Assembly (NCBI RefSeq): GCF_000420445.1
Contig: NZ_ATUY01000002.1
Location: 189,889 to 253,888 of the forward strand
DNA: 64,000 nucleotides
Origin: Actinotignum urinale DSM 15805
Lineage (GTDB): Bacteria; Actinomycetota; Actinomycetes; Actinomycetales; Actinomycetaceae
Reading direction: 5' to 3'
Shown here: positions 9,641-19,586 of the stretch, in pieces
How positions within the stretch are numbered: position 1 is the first letter of the stretch
Layout of the letters: each line of letters opens with the position of its first letter
The notes under the pieces: model-generated
The model's input: the letters and a program-made list of their open reading frames with translations, nothing else
What the model was told of the DNA's origin: nothing
Databases searched by the model: none
Made by a program: the position numbers and the translations under genes

Positions 9641-11457
9641 TGACGAATATTCTTTCAGCAGTAGCATGGCCATATGCCAACGGGCCTCGCCATATTGGAC
9701 ATGTTGCCGGTTTCGGTGTTCCCTCCGATGTTTTTTCACGATACAAGCGCATGGTGGGCGATGATGTCCTCATGGTTTCGGGAACCGATGAGCACGGAAC
9801 CCCGGTGTTGGTGGCGGCAGATAAAGAAGGTATTACGCCCGAAGAACTCGCCGATAGAAATAATCGTATTATTGTTGAGGATCTTGTTGCCTTAGGGCTG
9901 TCCTATGATCTTTTCACAAGGACGACGACGAAAAACCACGAACATGTGGTCCAGGATATGTTCCGCACCTGCCGTGATAACGGGTACATGATTGTGCGCG
10001 AGATGCCTGTTGCAATTGACCCGGAGACGGGCAATACGTTGCCGGACCGCTATATTGAGGGGACATGTCCGCTGTGCGGATATCGCCCGGCGCGTGGCGA
10101 TCAGTGCGATAGCTGTGGAAACCAGCTTGATCCAAAAGATTTAATTGAACCCGTCTCCAAGATTTCCGGAAAAGCTCCGATTTTTAAGGATACCGAACAT
10201 TATTTCCTCGATTTGCCCGCGTTAGCGCAACGCCTTGGCGAATGGTTGGACGAAGTGGACGAATCGGGAACCTGGCGCCCCAACGTGATTAGCTTCTCGA
10301 AGCACCTGTTGGAAGATATTCGCCCACGCGCCATGACTCGCGATATTACGTGGGGGATTCCGGTTCCGGGGTGGGAAGAATACCCGAATAAGCGCCTATA
10401 CGTGTGGTTCGATGCCGTGATTGGTTACCTTTCTGCCTCGATTGAATGGGCTCGTCGCCGTGAATTAAACGGCGAGGGAAGCCGGGAAGATTGGCGTAAG
10501 TGGTGGAATGATGGCGCTGCCGAATCCTATTACTTCCAAGGTAAAGATAATATTGTGTTCCACTCCCAGATTTGGCCGGCCGAACTCCTTGCCTATAACG
10601 GGGAAGGCTCGCTCGGCGGGAAACCGGGAAATATGGAACGATTGAACCTCCCCACCCAGGTTGTGGCATCTGAATTTTTGACGATGGAGGGCAAGAAGTT
10701 TTCCTCGTCCAAGGGCGTTGTGATTTATGTTCGTGATGTGCTTTCGCGCTACCAGCCGGATGCGTTGCGCTACTTTATTAGTGTTGCCGGCCCGGAAACA
10801 TCCGATAGCGATTTCACGTGGAGCGAGTTTGTGCGACGCAATAATTCGGAGCTTGTTGCCGGTTGGGGAAATCTTGTCAACCGGTGTTGCGCAATGATTG
10901 CCAAGAATTTCGGGGAAATTCCGACTCCCGGTGAGCTGGAAGATATTGACAGCAGGCTTCTTGCGCACGTTGAAGAAGGTTTTACGACGGTTGGTGATTT
11001 TATTGCAACGCATCATCAGCGCGCCGCGATTTCAGAAATTATGAGGCTTGTGGGTGAAGCAAACGCTTACGTTTCTGAGACGGAACCGTTCAAAATGAAG
11101 GATGAATCTCAGCGGGAGCGCCTTGCAACCGTGCTGTGGACACTCATCCAGGTGATTAGTGATCTCAACACCATGATGAGCGTATTCTTGCCACATTCTT
11201 CTAACCACATCGATGCGGTTCTTGGTGGGGACGGAATGATTGCCCCGATGCCGGAACTCGTCGAAACAACCGATCTTGATTCGGGTAAACCGCAGGTGAT
11301 TATTACCGGAGATTACACGAAACAGCATCCGTGGGCGCGGGTTGCGGTACGTCCGGGAACGCCGATTTCTAAGCCTAAGCCCGCTTTTGTGAAACTCGAT
11401 CCCAGTATTGTGGACGAGGAGCTTGCCCGACTCGGTTTCGGGGAGGGCGAGGCGTAA
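9640..11457 (+). CDS. metG: Methionine--tRNA ligase
   Basis: 605-residue class I aminoacyl-tRNA synthetase that charges initiator and elongator tRNA-Met. The HIGH motif is in [16 protein letters not shown] (residues about 10-25), the KMSKS-type loop is KKFSSSKG, and a Cys-rich knuckle with two CxxC pairs ([17 protein letters not shown]) is present, as in the MetRS type with a single zinc knuckle. The ATG at 9640 gives the family N-terminus [15 protein letters not shown]; an upstream GTG at 9574 would add 22 unrelated residues. tatD begins four bases after the stop, so the two are an operon. Confidence 0.95.
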   Translation: MTNILSAVAWPYANGPRHIGHVAGFGVPSDVFSRYKRMVGDDVLMVSGTDEHGTPVLVAADKEGITPEELADRNNRIIVEDLVALGLSYDLFTRTTTKNHEHVVQDMFRTCRDNGYMIVREMPVAIDPETGNTLPDRYIEGTCPLCGYRPARGDQCDSCGNQLDPKDLIEPVSKISGKAPIFKDTEHYFLDLPALAQRLGEWLDEVDESGTWRPNVISFSKHLLEDIRPRAMTRDITWGIPVPGWEEYPNKRLYVWFDAVIGYLSASIEWARRRELNGEGSREDWRKWWNDGAAESYYFQGKDNIVFHSQIWPAELLAYNGEGSLGGKPGNMERLNLPTQVVASEFLTMEGKKFSSSKGVVIYVRDVLSRYQPDALRYFISVAGPETSDSDFTWSEFVRRNNSELVAGWGNLVNRCCAMIAKNFGEIPTPGELEDIDSRLLAHVEEGFTTVGDFIATHHQRAAISEIMRLVGEANAYVSETEPFKMKDESQRERLATVLWTLIQVISDLNTMMSVFLPHSSNHIDAVLGGDGMIAPMPELVETTDLDSGKPQVIITGDYTKQHPWARVAVRPGTPISKPKPAFVKLDPSIVDEELARLGFGEGEA

Positions 11458-11460
11458 ACC

Positions 11461-12399
11461 GTGGGACATTCCAAACGGAAAAAGGATCGTAGCCAATATC
11501 CGGATATTCCCGAGCCGTTGCGGGCGGGAGTTGTCGATAACCATACGCACGTCAACTACAGTGAGGGCGAGATTTTCCCTGGGGATGACCCAACATTTCC
11601 GCCACCCATGAGCGCGGCCGAGCACGCCAGGCGCATGGAGCTTTCCGGGATTCGCCACGCGCTCACCTGCGCTTGCGAATTGCCCGCGATTTGCCCAACC
11701 CTCGATATTGTTGAGGCGTATCCGCAAGCGTTCAGCGCGGTTGTGGGGATTCACCCCAATGAGGCGGCTCTTCACTGCGGGGTAACAACCGTTGCGGCCG
11801 ATGGTTTGGACACGGGTTTGGATGAGCATCACCGCGAGTATTCTCTGGAGGATGCAATCGGGGTTGTTGCCGATGTTGCCCGCGATTCCCGTGTTGTTGC
11901 GATAGGGGAAACCGGGCTGGACTATTTCCGGACGGCGGAGGATGGTGTGGCTGCTCAGAAGGCGTCGATGCGCGCACATATCGCGCTTGCCAAGGAGTTG
12001 GATCTGCCCCTGCAAATTCATGATCGTGAGGCGCACGCCGATATTGTAGAGATTCTGCGTAAGGATGGGGCGCCGGAACGGACGGTTATTCACGCGTTTT
12101 CCGGGGATGCAGAGTTTGCACGGCTTTGTGCGGAACACGGGTGGTACGGGAGTTTTGGTGGGCAACTCACGTATAAGGCGAATGAGTTTATGCGCGAAGC
12201 GTTTTTGGCGTTCCCGGAGGATCTGATTTTGTTGGAGACCGATGCGCCCTATTTGACGCCGGTTCCGTGGCGCGGGCATCCCAATGCGCCCTACGCTGCC
12301 GTGTGGACGGCGCGTTTTGGGGCGAAGCTTCGCGGTATGGATGAGGATACGTGGTGTGAGCGTCTCAACAGGACGACGAAGGACGTGTACGGTATTTAG
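11461..12399 (+). CDS. tatD: TatD family metal-dependent deoxyribonuclease
   Basis: 312-residue TIM-barrel metallohydrolase. Seen in order: VVDNHTHV (first metal pair), VVGIHPNEA, IGETGLDYFRT with the bridging Glu, LPLQIHDREA, VIHAFSGDAEFA and LILLETDAPYLTPVPWRGHPN with the last metal Asp. The family has 3'-5' DNase activity linked to DNA repair and quality control. GTG start three bases after the metG stop; the metG-tatD-rpf-ksgA order is the standard actinobacterial one. Residues about 112-135 form an extra loop. The last ten bases lie inside the 42-bp repeat at 12391-12489. Confidence 0.9.
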   Translation: MGHSKRKKDRSQYPDIPEPLRAGVVDNHTHVNYSEGEIFPGDDPTFPPPMSAAEHARRMELSGIRHALTCACELPAICPTLDIVEAYPQAFSAVVGIHPNEAALHCGVTTVAADGLDTGLDEHHREYSLEDAIGVVADVARDSRVVAIGETGLDYFRTAEDGVAAQKASMRAHIALAKELDLPLQIHDREAHADIVEILRKDGAPERTVIHAFSGDAEFARLCAEHGWYGSFGGQLTYKANEFMREAFLAFPEDLILLETDAPYLTPVPWRGHPNAPYAAVWTARFGAKLRGMDEDTWCERLNRTTKDVYGI

Positions 12400-12489
12400 T
12401 TGCGCGTGTGGCGTTTCACCTACGTGTACTACAGTATTTAGTTGCGTGTGCGACGTTTCGCTTGCATGTACTACGGTATTCGTTGCAGT
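12391..12489 (+). repeat. 42-bp tandem repeat at the 3' end of tatD
   Basis: Copies start at 12391, 12433 and 12475 (the third is partial, about 15 bases), each opening with (G/A)GTATT followed by TAGTTGCG or similar. The first copy contains the tatD stop codon, so the unit appears to derive from the gene end. The rest of 12400-12729 holds no gene; TTGACTG-like elements were not convincing. Confidence 0.75.
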
Positions 12490-12729
12490 TATTTTCACGA
12501 AGGCGCTACTGTAGTTTATTGCTATGCACAATACGTAACGAAACGAGTCGGGGAATCGCCGAAAAGTTATCTGTGCGAAACCTGAAAGGAAAGTCTTGAG
12601 CTGGCTCACGATTCTTTAACCTCCGGGGAATCGGCATTAGAATGAAAAAAGATTGTCATGTGCCACGTTACGTGGCTGGGGTTGCGCGCATTAAGCAACC
12701 ATAATAAAAGAAGTATTTCTGGAGGAATC

Positions 12730-13905
12730 TTGGCACGTCACAGCGCTACGGAAAACCAAGTCAACGCGAAACTAGCAGATCGTCCGCTAGGTGCGCGCTC
12801 TAAAGCCCTCCGAGCAGAACGTGAAGGTCTCGCCCAGAAAAGGGCAACTAACGTCGAACATATTTTAACGATGTCTCAGCCGGAGAAGGCCACCGGCACA
12901 GAACAGTTGGTAGCTATTTGCGAACCTGCGAAGGTGTCCGAGCCGGTAAAAGGCTCCTCTTTCTCCAAGTCGTGGAGTTCGCGCGTGGCATCCGTACCGA
13001 TGTCTCATAAGGCTCTCGCCGCCGGTTGTGCAGTGTTAATGGCGGGTTCTGTTTACGGTGTTTTTGCGGAAAACTCGATTCAACCGGCGTTCGCTCAGCC
13101 CGATAACAACACGGGAACAGCTGTTGCAACTAGCGATAAGGAAGGCGAACAGGTTTCATTAACTGTTGTGTTCGACGGACATTCCAAGAAGATTACTACC
13201 CGCGCAACCACGCTTGGTGATGCTTTGCGTTCCGCAGGTATTACAGTTGCCGGAGATGATGAAGTTTCTCAGGGGCTCGCTACCCGCCCGGTGGACGGTT
13301 CAACCGTTCGTATTACTCGTGTAACCTATACAACCGTAACCCAGGATGATGTTGACGTCGCTCAAAGTCAGGAAGTTCAAGACGCTAATCTTCCTAAGGG
13401 GAAAAAGCAGGTTGAAAAACAGGCCAAGAACGGCGTAGTTGCTAATACATACCGTATTCGTATGGAAAACGGAAAAGAAGTGTCCCGCACTATTACTTTC
13501 GCGGTTCAAAAGCAGGAACGTGTGGATGGCGTAGTGAAAGTTGGAACCAAAGAGGGCGTTTCCGGTGCTGACGGTATTCCCGCAGGTGGCCCTGCTGTTC
13601 CTGCTGGAAGTGCCCAGGAAATTGCTTCAGGAATGCTCTCTTCTTACGGGTGGAGCCAGAATGAGTTTTCTTGCCTGGTGAATCTGTGGAATCGTGAGTC
13701 GGGGTGGAACTACCAGAGTCAGAATCGCTCTTCGGGTGCTTACGGTATCCCGCAGGCTTTGCCTGGTTCTAAAATGGCGTCTGCCGGCGCGGATTGGCGC
13801 ACAAACCCTGCAACGCAGATTCGCTGGGGATTGGGCTACATTAAAGGTCGTTACGGAAGCCCCTGTGGCGCATGGGGTGCATTCCAGAGCAAGGGTTGGT
13901 ACTAA
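12730..13905 (+). CDS. Rpf/G5-type secreted cell-wall protein with transglycosylase-like C-terminus
   Basis: 391-residue protein in the place of rpfB. Start is TTG 12730 with GGAGGA at 12721-12726; an in-frame GTG 72 bases upstream has no ribosome site. Residues 1-90 are a basic cytoplasmic region, followed by a membrane/signal segment (HKALAAGCAVLMAGSVYGVF), a DUF348 repeat (SLTVVFDGHSKKITTRATTLGDAL), a G5 domain (about 210-270) and a C-terminal domain with CLVNLWNRESGWNYQSQN, which has the Glu and Trp pattern of lysozyme-like transglycosylases and ends with a Cys pair. Such proteins cleave peptidoglycan during growth. Compared with RpfB, the C-terminal domain looks like the actinomycete transglycosylase-SLT-like type rather than the true Rpf fold. 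Confidence 0.82.
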   Translation: MARHSATENQVNAKLADRPLGARSKALRAEREGLAQKRATNVEHILTMSQPEKATGTEQLVAICEPAKVSEPVKGSSFSKSWSSRVASVPMSHKALAAGCAVLMAGSVYGVFAENSIQPAFAQPDNNTGTAVATSDKEGEQVSLTVVFDGHSKKITTRATTLGDALRSAGITVAGDDEVSQGLATRPVDGSTVRITRVTYTTVTQDDVDVAQSQEVQDANLPKGKKQVEKQAKNGVVANTYRIRMENGKEVSRTITFAVQKQERVDGVVKVGTKEGVSGADGIPAGGPAVPAGSAQEIASGMLSSYGWSQNEFSCLVNLWNRESGWNYQSQNRSSGAYGIPQALPGSKMASAGADWRTNPATQIRWGLGYIKGRYGSPCGAWGAFQSKGWY

Positions 13906-13963
13906 ACCGGGTTGCGGGCTACGCAAAGTAGATAGCGTATGATGCCCTAGTGGCGTAACCAGG

Positions 13964-13976
13964 TAGAATAGCACCG
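13964..13976 (+). promoter_or_regulatory. -10 element for leaderless ksgA
   Basis: TAGAAT (13964-13969) ends seven bases before the GTG at 13976, with no ribosome-binding site between. Confidence 0.55.
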
Positions 13977-15070
13977 TGGAGAAAACAGACGACATAGATG
14001 CTTATGTAGCCGTTCCAACGAGCCTTCTTAAACCGCCGGATATTCGCGATTTATGCGATAAACTCAATATTCGTCCAACAAAAACCCTCGGACAAAACTT
14101 TGTTCACGATAGTGCAACCGTACGCAAAATAGTGCGCGAAGCAGGCGTGCAACCAGGCGATCATGTGCTGGAAGTGGGGCCAGGTTTAGGTTCGCTTACC
14201 TTAGGGATTCTTGAAGCAGGGGCATACCTCAGCGCCATCGAAATAGACAATACAATAGCAGACCTTTTGCCGCACACCATAACCGCACGGTGTAACACAC
14301 CAGAAAATTTTGCGCTCCTTCACGCTGACGCTTTAACCATTCATTCGCCCGAGCAACTTGCAATACCGGAAGCACTCGGCACTCAGTTTTCAGAGCCCCG
14401 GTATCCGTCGAATACCGCACATGAAAATGTGCAACATGTGGAAGATATGAGCAACTCTCACATACGTGAACCACAGCATTGCGCACCAATAAATACTCAA
14501 CAGCAGAACCGAACCGCGATTACGCATACACATTACGCACCCACCAAACTCGTCGCGAATCTGCCCTATAATGTTGCGGTTCCCATTATTCTTACGCTCC
14601 TTGAGGCGCTACCGAGCCTACGCCACGTCACAGTTATGGTACAACTTGAGGTCGCGGATCGGCTCGCAGCGCTTCCCGGAAGTAAAACATACGGCGTTCC
14701 CAGCGTAAAAACCGCATGGTATGGTGCGGCGCGTCGCGGGAGCCGAATTTCCCGCAATATTTTCTGGCCCGTACCCAATGTGGATTCCGCACTCGTGTCC
14801 ATAGATTTATACGACGACGAAGCACTACGCACCCTCCACGCAGGTGTTGACCGCGAAACCGTGTTCGAGATTATTGATGAGGCTTTCGCTCAACGCCGGA
14901 AAACACTCCGTCAGGCGTTACGCAACTGGGCCGGAAACGCTTGGCGCGCCGAAGAAATTCTCCTAGCTGCCGGAATCGATCCGCAGCTACGTGGCGAAAA
15001 GCTCGGCATCACAGATTTTATTAATATCGCGCGCGAAGCCTATACGCACAGAAAAGAATTCGTCGTGTAA
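13976..15070 (+). CDS. rsmA: 16S rRNA dimethyladenosine transferase with internal insertion
   Basis: KsgA/RsmA dimethylates A1518 and A1519 of 16S rRNA using SAM. Motif I (LEVGPGLGSLT, residues about 65-75), the acidic SAM residue in IEIDN (about 88-92) and catalytic motif IV NLPYNV (195-200) are intact, as is the C-terminal helical domain with AFAQRRKTLRQAL. About 60 residues at 128-188, rich in Asn, His, Thr and Gln, are inserted just before motif IV; this explains the length of 364 against about 270-300 in relatives. Leaderless GTG start. The usual next gene ispE is missing and an ABC-F gene follows. Confidence 0.92.
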   Translation: MEKTDDIDAYVAVPTSLLKPPDIRDLCDKLNIRPTKTLGQNFVHDSATVRKIVREAGVQPGDHVLEVGPGLGSLTLGILEAGAYLSAIEIDNTIADLLPHTITARCNTPENFALLHADALTIHSPEQLAIPEALGTQFSEPRYPSNTAHENVQHVEDMSNSHIREPQHCAPINTQQQNRTAITHTHYAPTKLVANLPYNVAVPIILTLLEALPSLRHVTVMVQLEVADRLAALPGSKTYGVPSVKTAWYGAARRGSRISRNIFWPVPNVDSALVSIDLYDDEALRTLHAGVDRETVFEIIDEAFAQRRKTLRQALRNWAGNAWRAEEILLAAGIDPQLRGEKLGITDFINIAREAYTHRKEFVV

Positions 15071-15074
15071 CATA

Positions 15075-15160
15075 TTTTGAACCTCATTATTCAACCCGTA
15101 CCTTGAACCTTAACCTTTAACCCTCAACCCGCATCCTCAACCCTTGACTTCAACCCAAAA
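15075..15160 (+). repeat. Low-complexity AACC/CAACCC-rich spacer
   Basis: The 96-base gap between ksgA and the ABC-F gene is made largely of irregular repeats of (C)AACC(C/T) alternating with TTGA and CTT. No hairpin or clear ribosome site for the next gene was seen within it. Confidence 0.5.
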
Positions 15161-15166
15161 CACGTT

Positions 15167-17032
15167 ATGGCACATCTTCTCTCCACACAAAACATTGGCA
15201 TGACGCTCGGCGCACGCCACATTCTCTCCAATATTTCTCTGAGCTTGGAGGACGGAAACAGAATCGGGGTTGTCGGCCCTAACGGTGGCGGAAAAACAAC
15301 GCTGATGCGCATGATTGCGGGAGATCTGGAACCCACAGAAGGCACAATTACCGCGGCGAATAATGTGCGTTACGCCCTGCTCAGCCAAAACGATTCACTT
15401 CCGGACACCACGGTTCAGGAGGCAATCCATGGCGGTGTGTCCACGTTCACGTGGGCAAGCGATGCTCGGGTGCGCGAACTTCACGCCGGGCTACTTCCCG
15501 ATATTCCGCTCGATGCGCGGGTGGATGAGTTGTCCGGCGGGCAGCGCAGGCGCGTCGCCCTCGCCCATACTCTTACGCGGGACGCCAATGTCCTTATCCT
15601 TGACGAACCTACCAACCACCTGGACGTGGAGGGGATTACGTTCCTTGCCGGCTATTTGAATGAGCGGTTTGGTGGCCCGCGCGCTCAGGGCGCATGTGTC
15701 TGCATTACCCACGATCGTTGGTTCCTTGACGCCGTTGCAACCCGCCTGTGGGAGGTTATCCCCGGTGTGGAAACACATAGCGGGCAAATCCCCGGGCGTG
15801 TGGACGTTTACGAGGGCGGATATTCGGATTACATTTTCCAGCGCACGGAACGCCAGCGCGAAGCGGCCGTCGCCGAAGAAAAACGGCAAAACCTGCTGCG
15901 AAAGGAACTTGCGTGGTTGCGTCGAGGCGCGCCTGCCCGAACCTCAAAACCGCGTTTTCGTGTGGAGGCGGCCGAGGCGCTTATTGCCGATGTTCCCGCG
16001 CCGCGCGACACGGTGGATATGATGAAAATGGCATCCGCTCGCCTGGGTAAAGAGGTCATTAACCTGGAGGATGTGAGTTTCACGTATCCGGGGGCGGATG
16101 CGCCAACTTTGACGAACGTGACGTGGCGATTGGCGCCGGGGGAGCGCGTGGGGATTTTGGGGCCGAATGGCGCCGGGAAGTCTACGTTGTTGGCGTTGCT
16201 GGCCGGGCGTGTTGAGCCAAGTGGCGGGCACGTGAAACGCGGGGTAACGGTGAAACTCGCGGAGTTGAGCCAGCATACGCGCGAGCTGGATAAGGTTGCG
16301 GATTTGCGGGTTGTGGAGTCGGTTGCGGAGGTTGCCCAGCATGTGACGGTGGGCAAAAAGGAGATGTCCGCGAGCCAGCTCACCGAACGCATGGGGTTCA
16401 CGAAGGAACGCGCATGGACGCGGGTTTCAGATATTAGTGGCGGGGAGCGGCGCCGACTCCAGTTCATGCGGCTTCTTATGGCGGAACCGAATGTTTTGCT
16501 TCTCGACGAACCCACGAATGATTTGGATACGGATACGCTTGCCGCGATGGAGGACGTTCTGGACGGCTGGGCGGGCACGCTCATTGTGGTTTCGCACGAC
16601 CGCTACCTGTTGGAGCGTATGACGGATCGCCAAATGTGTGTTATCCAGGGCGGGTTGCGTGATTTACCGGGTGGCGTTGAAGAATACCTCCGGTTGCGTG
16701 CCAAGCAGATTGCGCAGGCGCAGGAAGAAAATGAGCGTAAACTCAGGGAGTCTTCTTCTAGTTACGACGACGGTAGCCCGGAACTTTCGGCCACCACCGC
16801 TTTAACGAACGCCCAACGCCGTGAAGCCCGTAAAGAGGCGGCACGCATTGAACGCAAAATGGAGAAGGTGCGCCAGCAGTTGGAGAAGGTTCGAGAGAAA
16901 ACTGCCGAACTTTCTACCGGAACGGATTATGAGGCAATGGCCGAGGCCGGACGCCAAGATGCGGAGTTGTGTGCGCAACTCGACGCCCTGGAAGAAGAGT
17001 GGCTGCTCGCCGCCGAACAGGCCGAGGGCTGA
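15167..17032 (+). CDS. ABC-F family ATPase (ribosome-associated)
   Basis: 621 residues with two ABC cassettes and no membrane segments. Cassette 1 has Walker A GPNGGGKTT, signature LSGGQRRRVALA and Walker B LILDEPTNHLD; cassette 2 has GPNGAGKST, ISGGERRRLQFMR and LLLDEPTNDLD, joined by a charged linker (about 235-285). The C-terminal 110 residues are a coiled-coil-like Lys/Glu region (ARKEAARIERKMEKVRQQLE). ABC-F proteins act on the ribosomal E site, as translation factors or antibiotic-protection proteins; which applies here is not visible. It occupies the position where ispE is usually found. Confidence 0.9.
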   Translation: MAHLLSTQNIGMTLGARHILSNISLSLEDGNRIGVVGPNGGGKTTLMRMIAGDLEPTEGTITAANNVRYALLSQNDSLPDTTVQEAIHGGVSTFTWASDARVRELHAGLLPDIPLDARVDELSGGQRRRVALAHTLTRDANVLILDEPTNHLDVEGITFLAGYLNERFGGPRAQGACVCITHDRWFLDAVATRLWEVIPGVETHSGQIPGRVDVYEGGYSDYIFQRTERQREAAVAEEKRQNLLRKELAWLRRGAPARTSKPRFRVEAAEALIADVPAPRDTVDMMKMASARLGKEVINLEDVSFTYPGADAPTLTNVTWRLAPGERVGILGPNGAGKSTLLALLAGRVEPSGGHVKRGVTVKLAELSQHTRELDKVADLRVVESVAEVAQHVTVGKKEMSASQLTERMGFTKERAWTRVSDISGGERRRLQFMRLLMAEPNVLLLDEPTNDLDTDTLAAMEDVLDGWAGTLIVVSHDRYLLERMTDRQMCVIQGGLRDLPGGVEEYLRLRAKQIAQAQEENERKLRESSSSYDDGSPELSATTALTNAQRREARKEAARIERKMEKVRQQLEKVREKTAELSTGTDYEAMAEAGRQDAELCAQLDALEEEWLLAAEQAEG

Positions 17033-17066
17033 GCCACAGAGCAGACCTAAAGCTAGGCTTGAACAA

Positions 17067-17110
17067 AAATGTGTGGGTAAGGCGTTATGCCTTACCCACA
17101 CATTTGTTTT
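17067..17110. terminator. Strong hairpin terminator between ABC-F and ABC-exporter genes
   Basis: A 17-bp perfect stem (17067-17083 with 17089-17105) and five-base loop GTTAT, followed rightward by GTTTTAA and leftward by a T-rich tract. It sits between convergent genes and can serve both. Confidence 0.85.
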
Positions 17111-17202
17111 AACAATTAACCGTAAGTCGCTTTAACCGTAGATCGTTCTAGCCGTAGGCTGCTTAATCTTAGATCTCTTTTGTCATGAGGAGACTTTTTA
17201 CC

Positions 17203-18420
17203 TTAGGCCGCTTTGCGGAAGATTTGGGAGAGCTTCACGCGCTCGCCCATGCGCAAAATGCTACGTTCGTAGACTTTTCCGGCAAGAAGCGTGAGGAGAT
17301 AAATCGCCACGAGGTTAATGGCAATAGCCCCCACAATTTCCATCCACCCTGCTGTTCCCATGAACATGCGCGATTGCATCATGAAGGGGGAGAAGAAGGG
17401 AACATAGGAGAGAATATTGGCAACGCCCTCACTCACAATACCGTTTTGTAACCAGAACAGGCAGGTGTAGAACGGAACGAAAAGCACGAACATGAAGAGG
17501 GTGTTCAAGCCACCGAAGTCTTCTTGGCGAGAAACCGTTGCTGCCGCGCCACCTATCATTGCGGCAATAGTGAAGTACCCCAAAACAGTCCAGAAAATAA
17601 GGGTAAGAATAACATAGGCTATGTTCACGTTGAGTGCGGGAATATATGCAAATATTCCACTAAACCATAGGCCACCTGAGATCAAACCAAGAGTGAGTAG
17701 GCTCAGCGTCATTAGCCCGCCACCAACACCGATGAGTTTGCCCAACAGGAGGGTGCGCGGACGAACCGTCGACAAAATAACTTCTACAACCCGCGATGAT
17801 TTTTCTTCCAAAATGCCCGACGCAATGCCCTGCATACTCAAAATAATAAAGAATAGCGAAATAGAGATGCCAACTATGGCAATAACAATTCCAGCTAACT
17901 CCGAAATGGCATCTCCTTTATCACTAGCTGGAACAAATTCTGCCTGAGTAATAGTAAGGAGTTCATGCTGGATTTGAGGATTAACATTGGCTTTCTGTAA
18001 AGTGTAAGTCTTTAAAGCCTCTTTAATGGCGCTTTTCGTAGAGAAAGCAGAGTTCGACTGTAGCGAAACATTACTGACGTAATATTCAAACTTTGGCGGG
18101 TTCCCGCCAATCATGTATTCCGCCTTATCTGGGTTGTTTTTTTCGAGGGCAACAGCGGGTTCCTTATCCGTCATAACGGGTTTTATCCCGAAGGCTTCCA
18201 GGAACGGCGCAATATCCTTTGCACTGTTGGCCACAAGAACCGTCTCGTTGCCACCAACATTGGAAGATTGGTCCTGATCGTCAGATTTTGCGTCAACAAC
18301 GAAGAAACGCAGAGCGAGGGAGCCACACACCACCAACAACGCCAGAATAATGAGCATCCATTTGGTGCCCGTGGACTTCATAATATTGAAATATTCGCGT
18401 TTAATAATGACGGATAACAT
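17203..18420 (-). CDS. ABC transporter permease, NatB-like (ABC-2 type)
   Basis: 405 residues: one membrane segment near 20-42, a large extracytoplasmic domain to about residue 165, then five or six membrane segments, the NatB/YhaP layout. The motif SSRVVEVILSTVRPRTLLLGKLIGVGG is the conserved coupling region that follows the second membrane segment in this family. It begins one base after the stop of the ATPase gene and makes a two-gene exporter operon with it. The substrate is not shown; relatives export Na+ or hydrophobic compounds. Confidence 0.85.
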   Translation of the reverse strand: MLSVIIKREYFNIMKSTGTKWMLIILALLVVCGSLALRFFVVDAKSDDQDQSSNVGGNETVLVANSAKDIAPFLEAFGIKPVMTDKEPAVALEKNNPDKAEYMIGGNPPKFEYYVSNVSLQSNSAFSTKSAIKEALKTYTLQKANVNPQIQHELLTITQAEFVPASDKGDAISELAGIVIAIVGISISLFFIILSMQGIASGILEEKSSRVVEVILSTVRPRTLLLGKLIGVGGGLMTLSLLTLGLISGGLWFSGIFAYIPALNVNIAYVILTLIFWTVLGYFTIAAMIGGAAATVSRQEDFGGLNTLFMFVLFVPFYTCLFWLQNGIVSEGVANILSYVPFFSPFMMQSRMFMGTAGWMEIVGAIAINLVAIYLLTLLAGKVYERSILRMGERVKLSQIFRKAA

Positions 18421-19455
18421 TTACTTTCCTCGCTTTCCAAAACTCAACAACCCACCAAAATTCGATAGCCCACCGAAACCTCCACGGTTTTTCTTCGATG
18501 CGGGCATGTCCCTGCTCGCCGCGGGCGAAGCGACAACGTAATCTTTGAAAAGTTCCGTTAGATGCGGGCGCCTGGGTGAAAATTCTCGAACGCTCCCAAC
18601 CGTGAGCGCAAGTTCAAGAAGTTCCCTTTCCTGGGTATCATTATCTAGTTCGACGACGATACGCGTTGTTCCCGCAAACGTTGGTGCTTCGCTGGACCCA
18701 TCGAGTGGGTCGCGTCTTGGAGAAAAACCGGCGTTCGTGAATGCCGTGAAAACAGTATTGGCAGAGCCTTCAACAGCGAGAGCGTAAACCGGGCGGGCTG
18801 TTTGGCGAAGTTCGTTCACGGTTCCGTCGGCAACAATATGCCCCGCGGAAAGAATCCCTACGCGATCACAGAACTTTTCTACGAGATCAAGCTGGTGGCT
18901 GGAGAAAATGACGGGAACCCCGGAGTTAGCTTTTTTGCGAAGAACCTGGCTCATCACATTCACGGCAACAGGATCTAGGCCCGAGAAGGGTTCGTCGAGA
19001 ATAAGAAGATCGGGATCGTGAATGAGCGCGGCCGCTAACTGGACTCGCTGTTGGTTTCCGAGGGAGAGTTTTTGAACGTCGTCGTCGCGCCTGTGGGCGA
19101 TTTCAAGCTGTTCGGTCCATTTTTCCATGGCGGTTTCAGCGTCAGCCTGGCTTAATCCGTGGAGGCGGGCAAAATAGATAAGCTGGGAGGCGACCGTCAT
19201 TTTAGGGTAGAGTCCGCGTTCTTCAGGCATGTAGCCAATGCGCCTGCGTGCCTCAAAATCAAGTGGGGCGCCATTCCACGTAACCTCGCCACTATCTAGG
19301 GAGAGCAGGCGCAAGGCAATACGCATGGCGGTTGTTTTACCCGCGCCGTTAGATCCCACGAAGCCGAAAATCTCTCCGGGCAACACGAAGAAACTGAGAT
19401 CTCGAAGGACATGGTTAGAGCCGAAGCTCTTGTTAATATGTTTGAAAGAAAGCAT
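18421..19455 (-). CDS. ABC transporter ATP-binding protein, NatA/YhaQ-like
   Basis: 344 residues. Walker A GSNGAGKTT, signature LSLGNQQRVQLAAALIHDPD, Walker B LLILDEPFSGLDPVA and switch His SSHQLDLVEKF are intact. Residues about 225-344 form a C-terminal domain with a DUF4162-like part, then a Pro/Gly/Phe-rich tail. The ATG at 19455 has AAGGA nine bases upstream. The 182-base upstream region carries a C9 run in the apparent promoter spacer (see 19587-19613), and a TetR gene lies beyond it on the same strand. Confidence 0.88.
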   Translation of the reverse strand: MLSFKHINKSFGSNHVLRDLSFFVLPGEIFGFVGSNGAGKTTAMRIALRLLSLDSGEVTWNGAPLDFEARRRIGYMPEERGLYPKMTVASQLIYFARLHGLSQADAETAMEKWTEQLEIAHRRDDDVQKLSLGNQQRVQLAAALIHDPDLLILDEPFSGLDPVAVNVMSQVLRKKANSGVPVIFSSHQLDLVEKFCDRVGILSAGHIVADGTVNELRQTARPVYALAVEGSANTVFTAFTNAGFSPRRDPLDGSSEAPTFAGTTRIVVELDNDTQERELLELALTVGSVREFSPRRPHLTELFKDYVVASPAASRDMPASKKNRGGFGGLSNFGGLLSFGKRGK

Positions 19456-19586
19456 GGTGTCCTTAAATTGTGCTGAAATAAATTCCTCATGCAGTGGTTC
19501 TAGCAGTGTTTGTGGCGCCAGCTAAAGCCTGCATTTAATTACTTATCTAAACAATCAGTGTTGATATGACTAGCTTTTATCACTTA

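Noticed and set aside
11032-12609. A 525-codon open frame on the minus strand opposite metG and tatD
   Set aside because: It mirrors the codon structure of two clear genes on the other strand, has no recognisable domain or ribosome site, and runs across their boundary.
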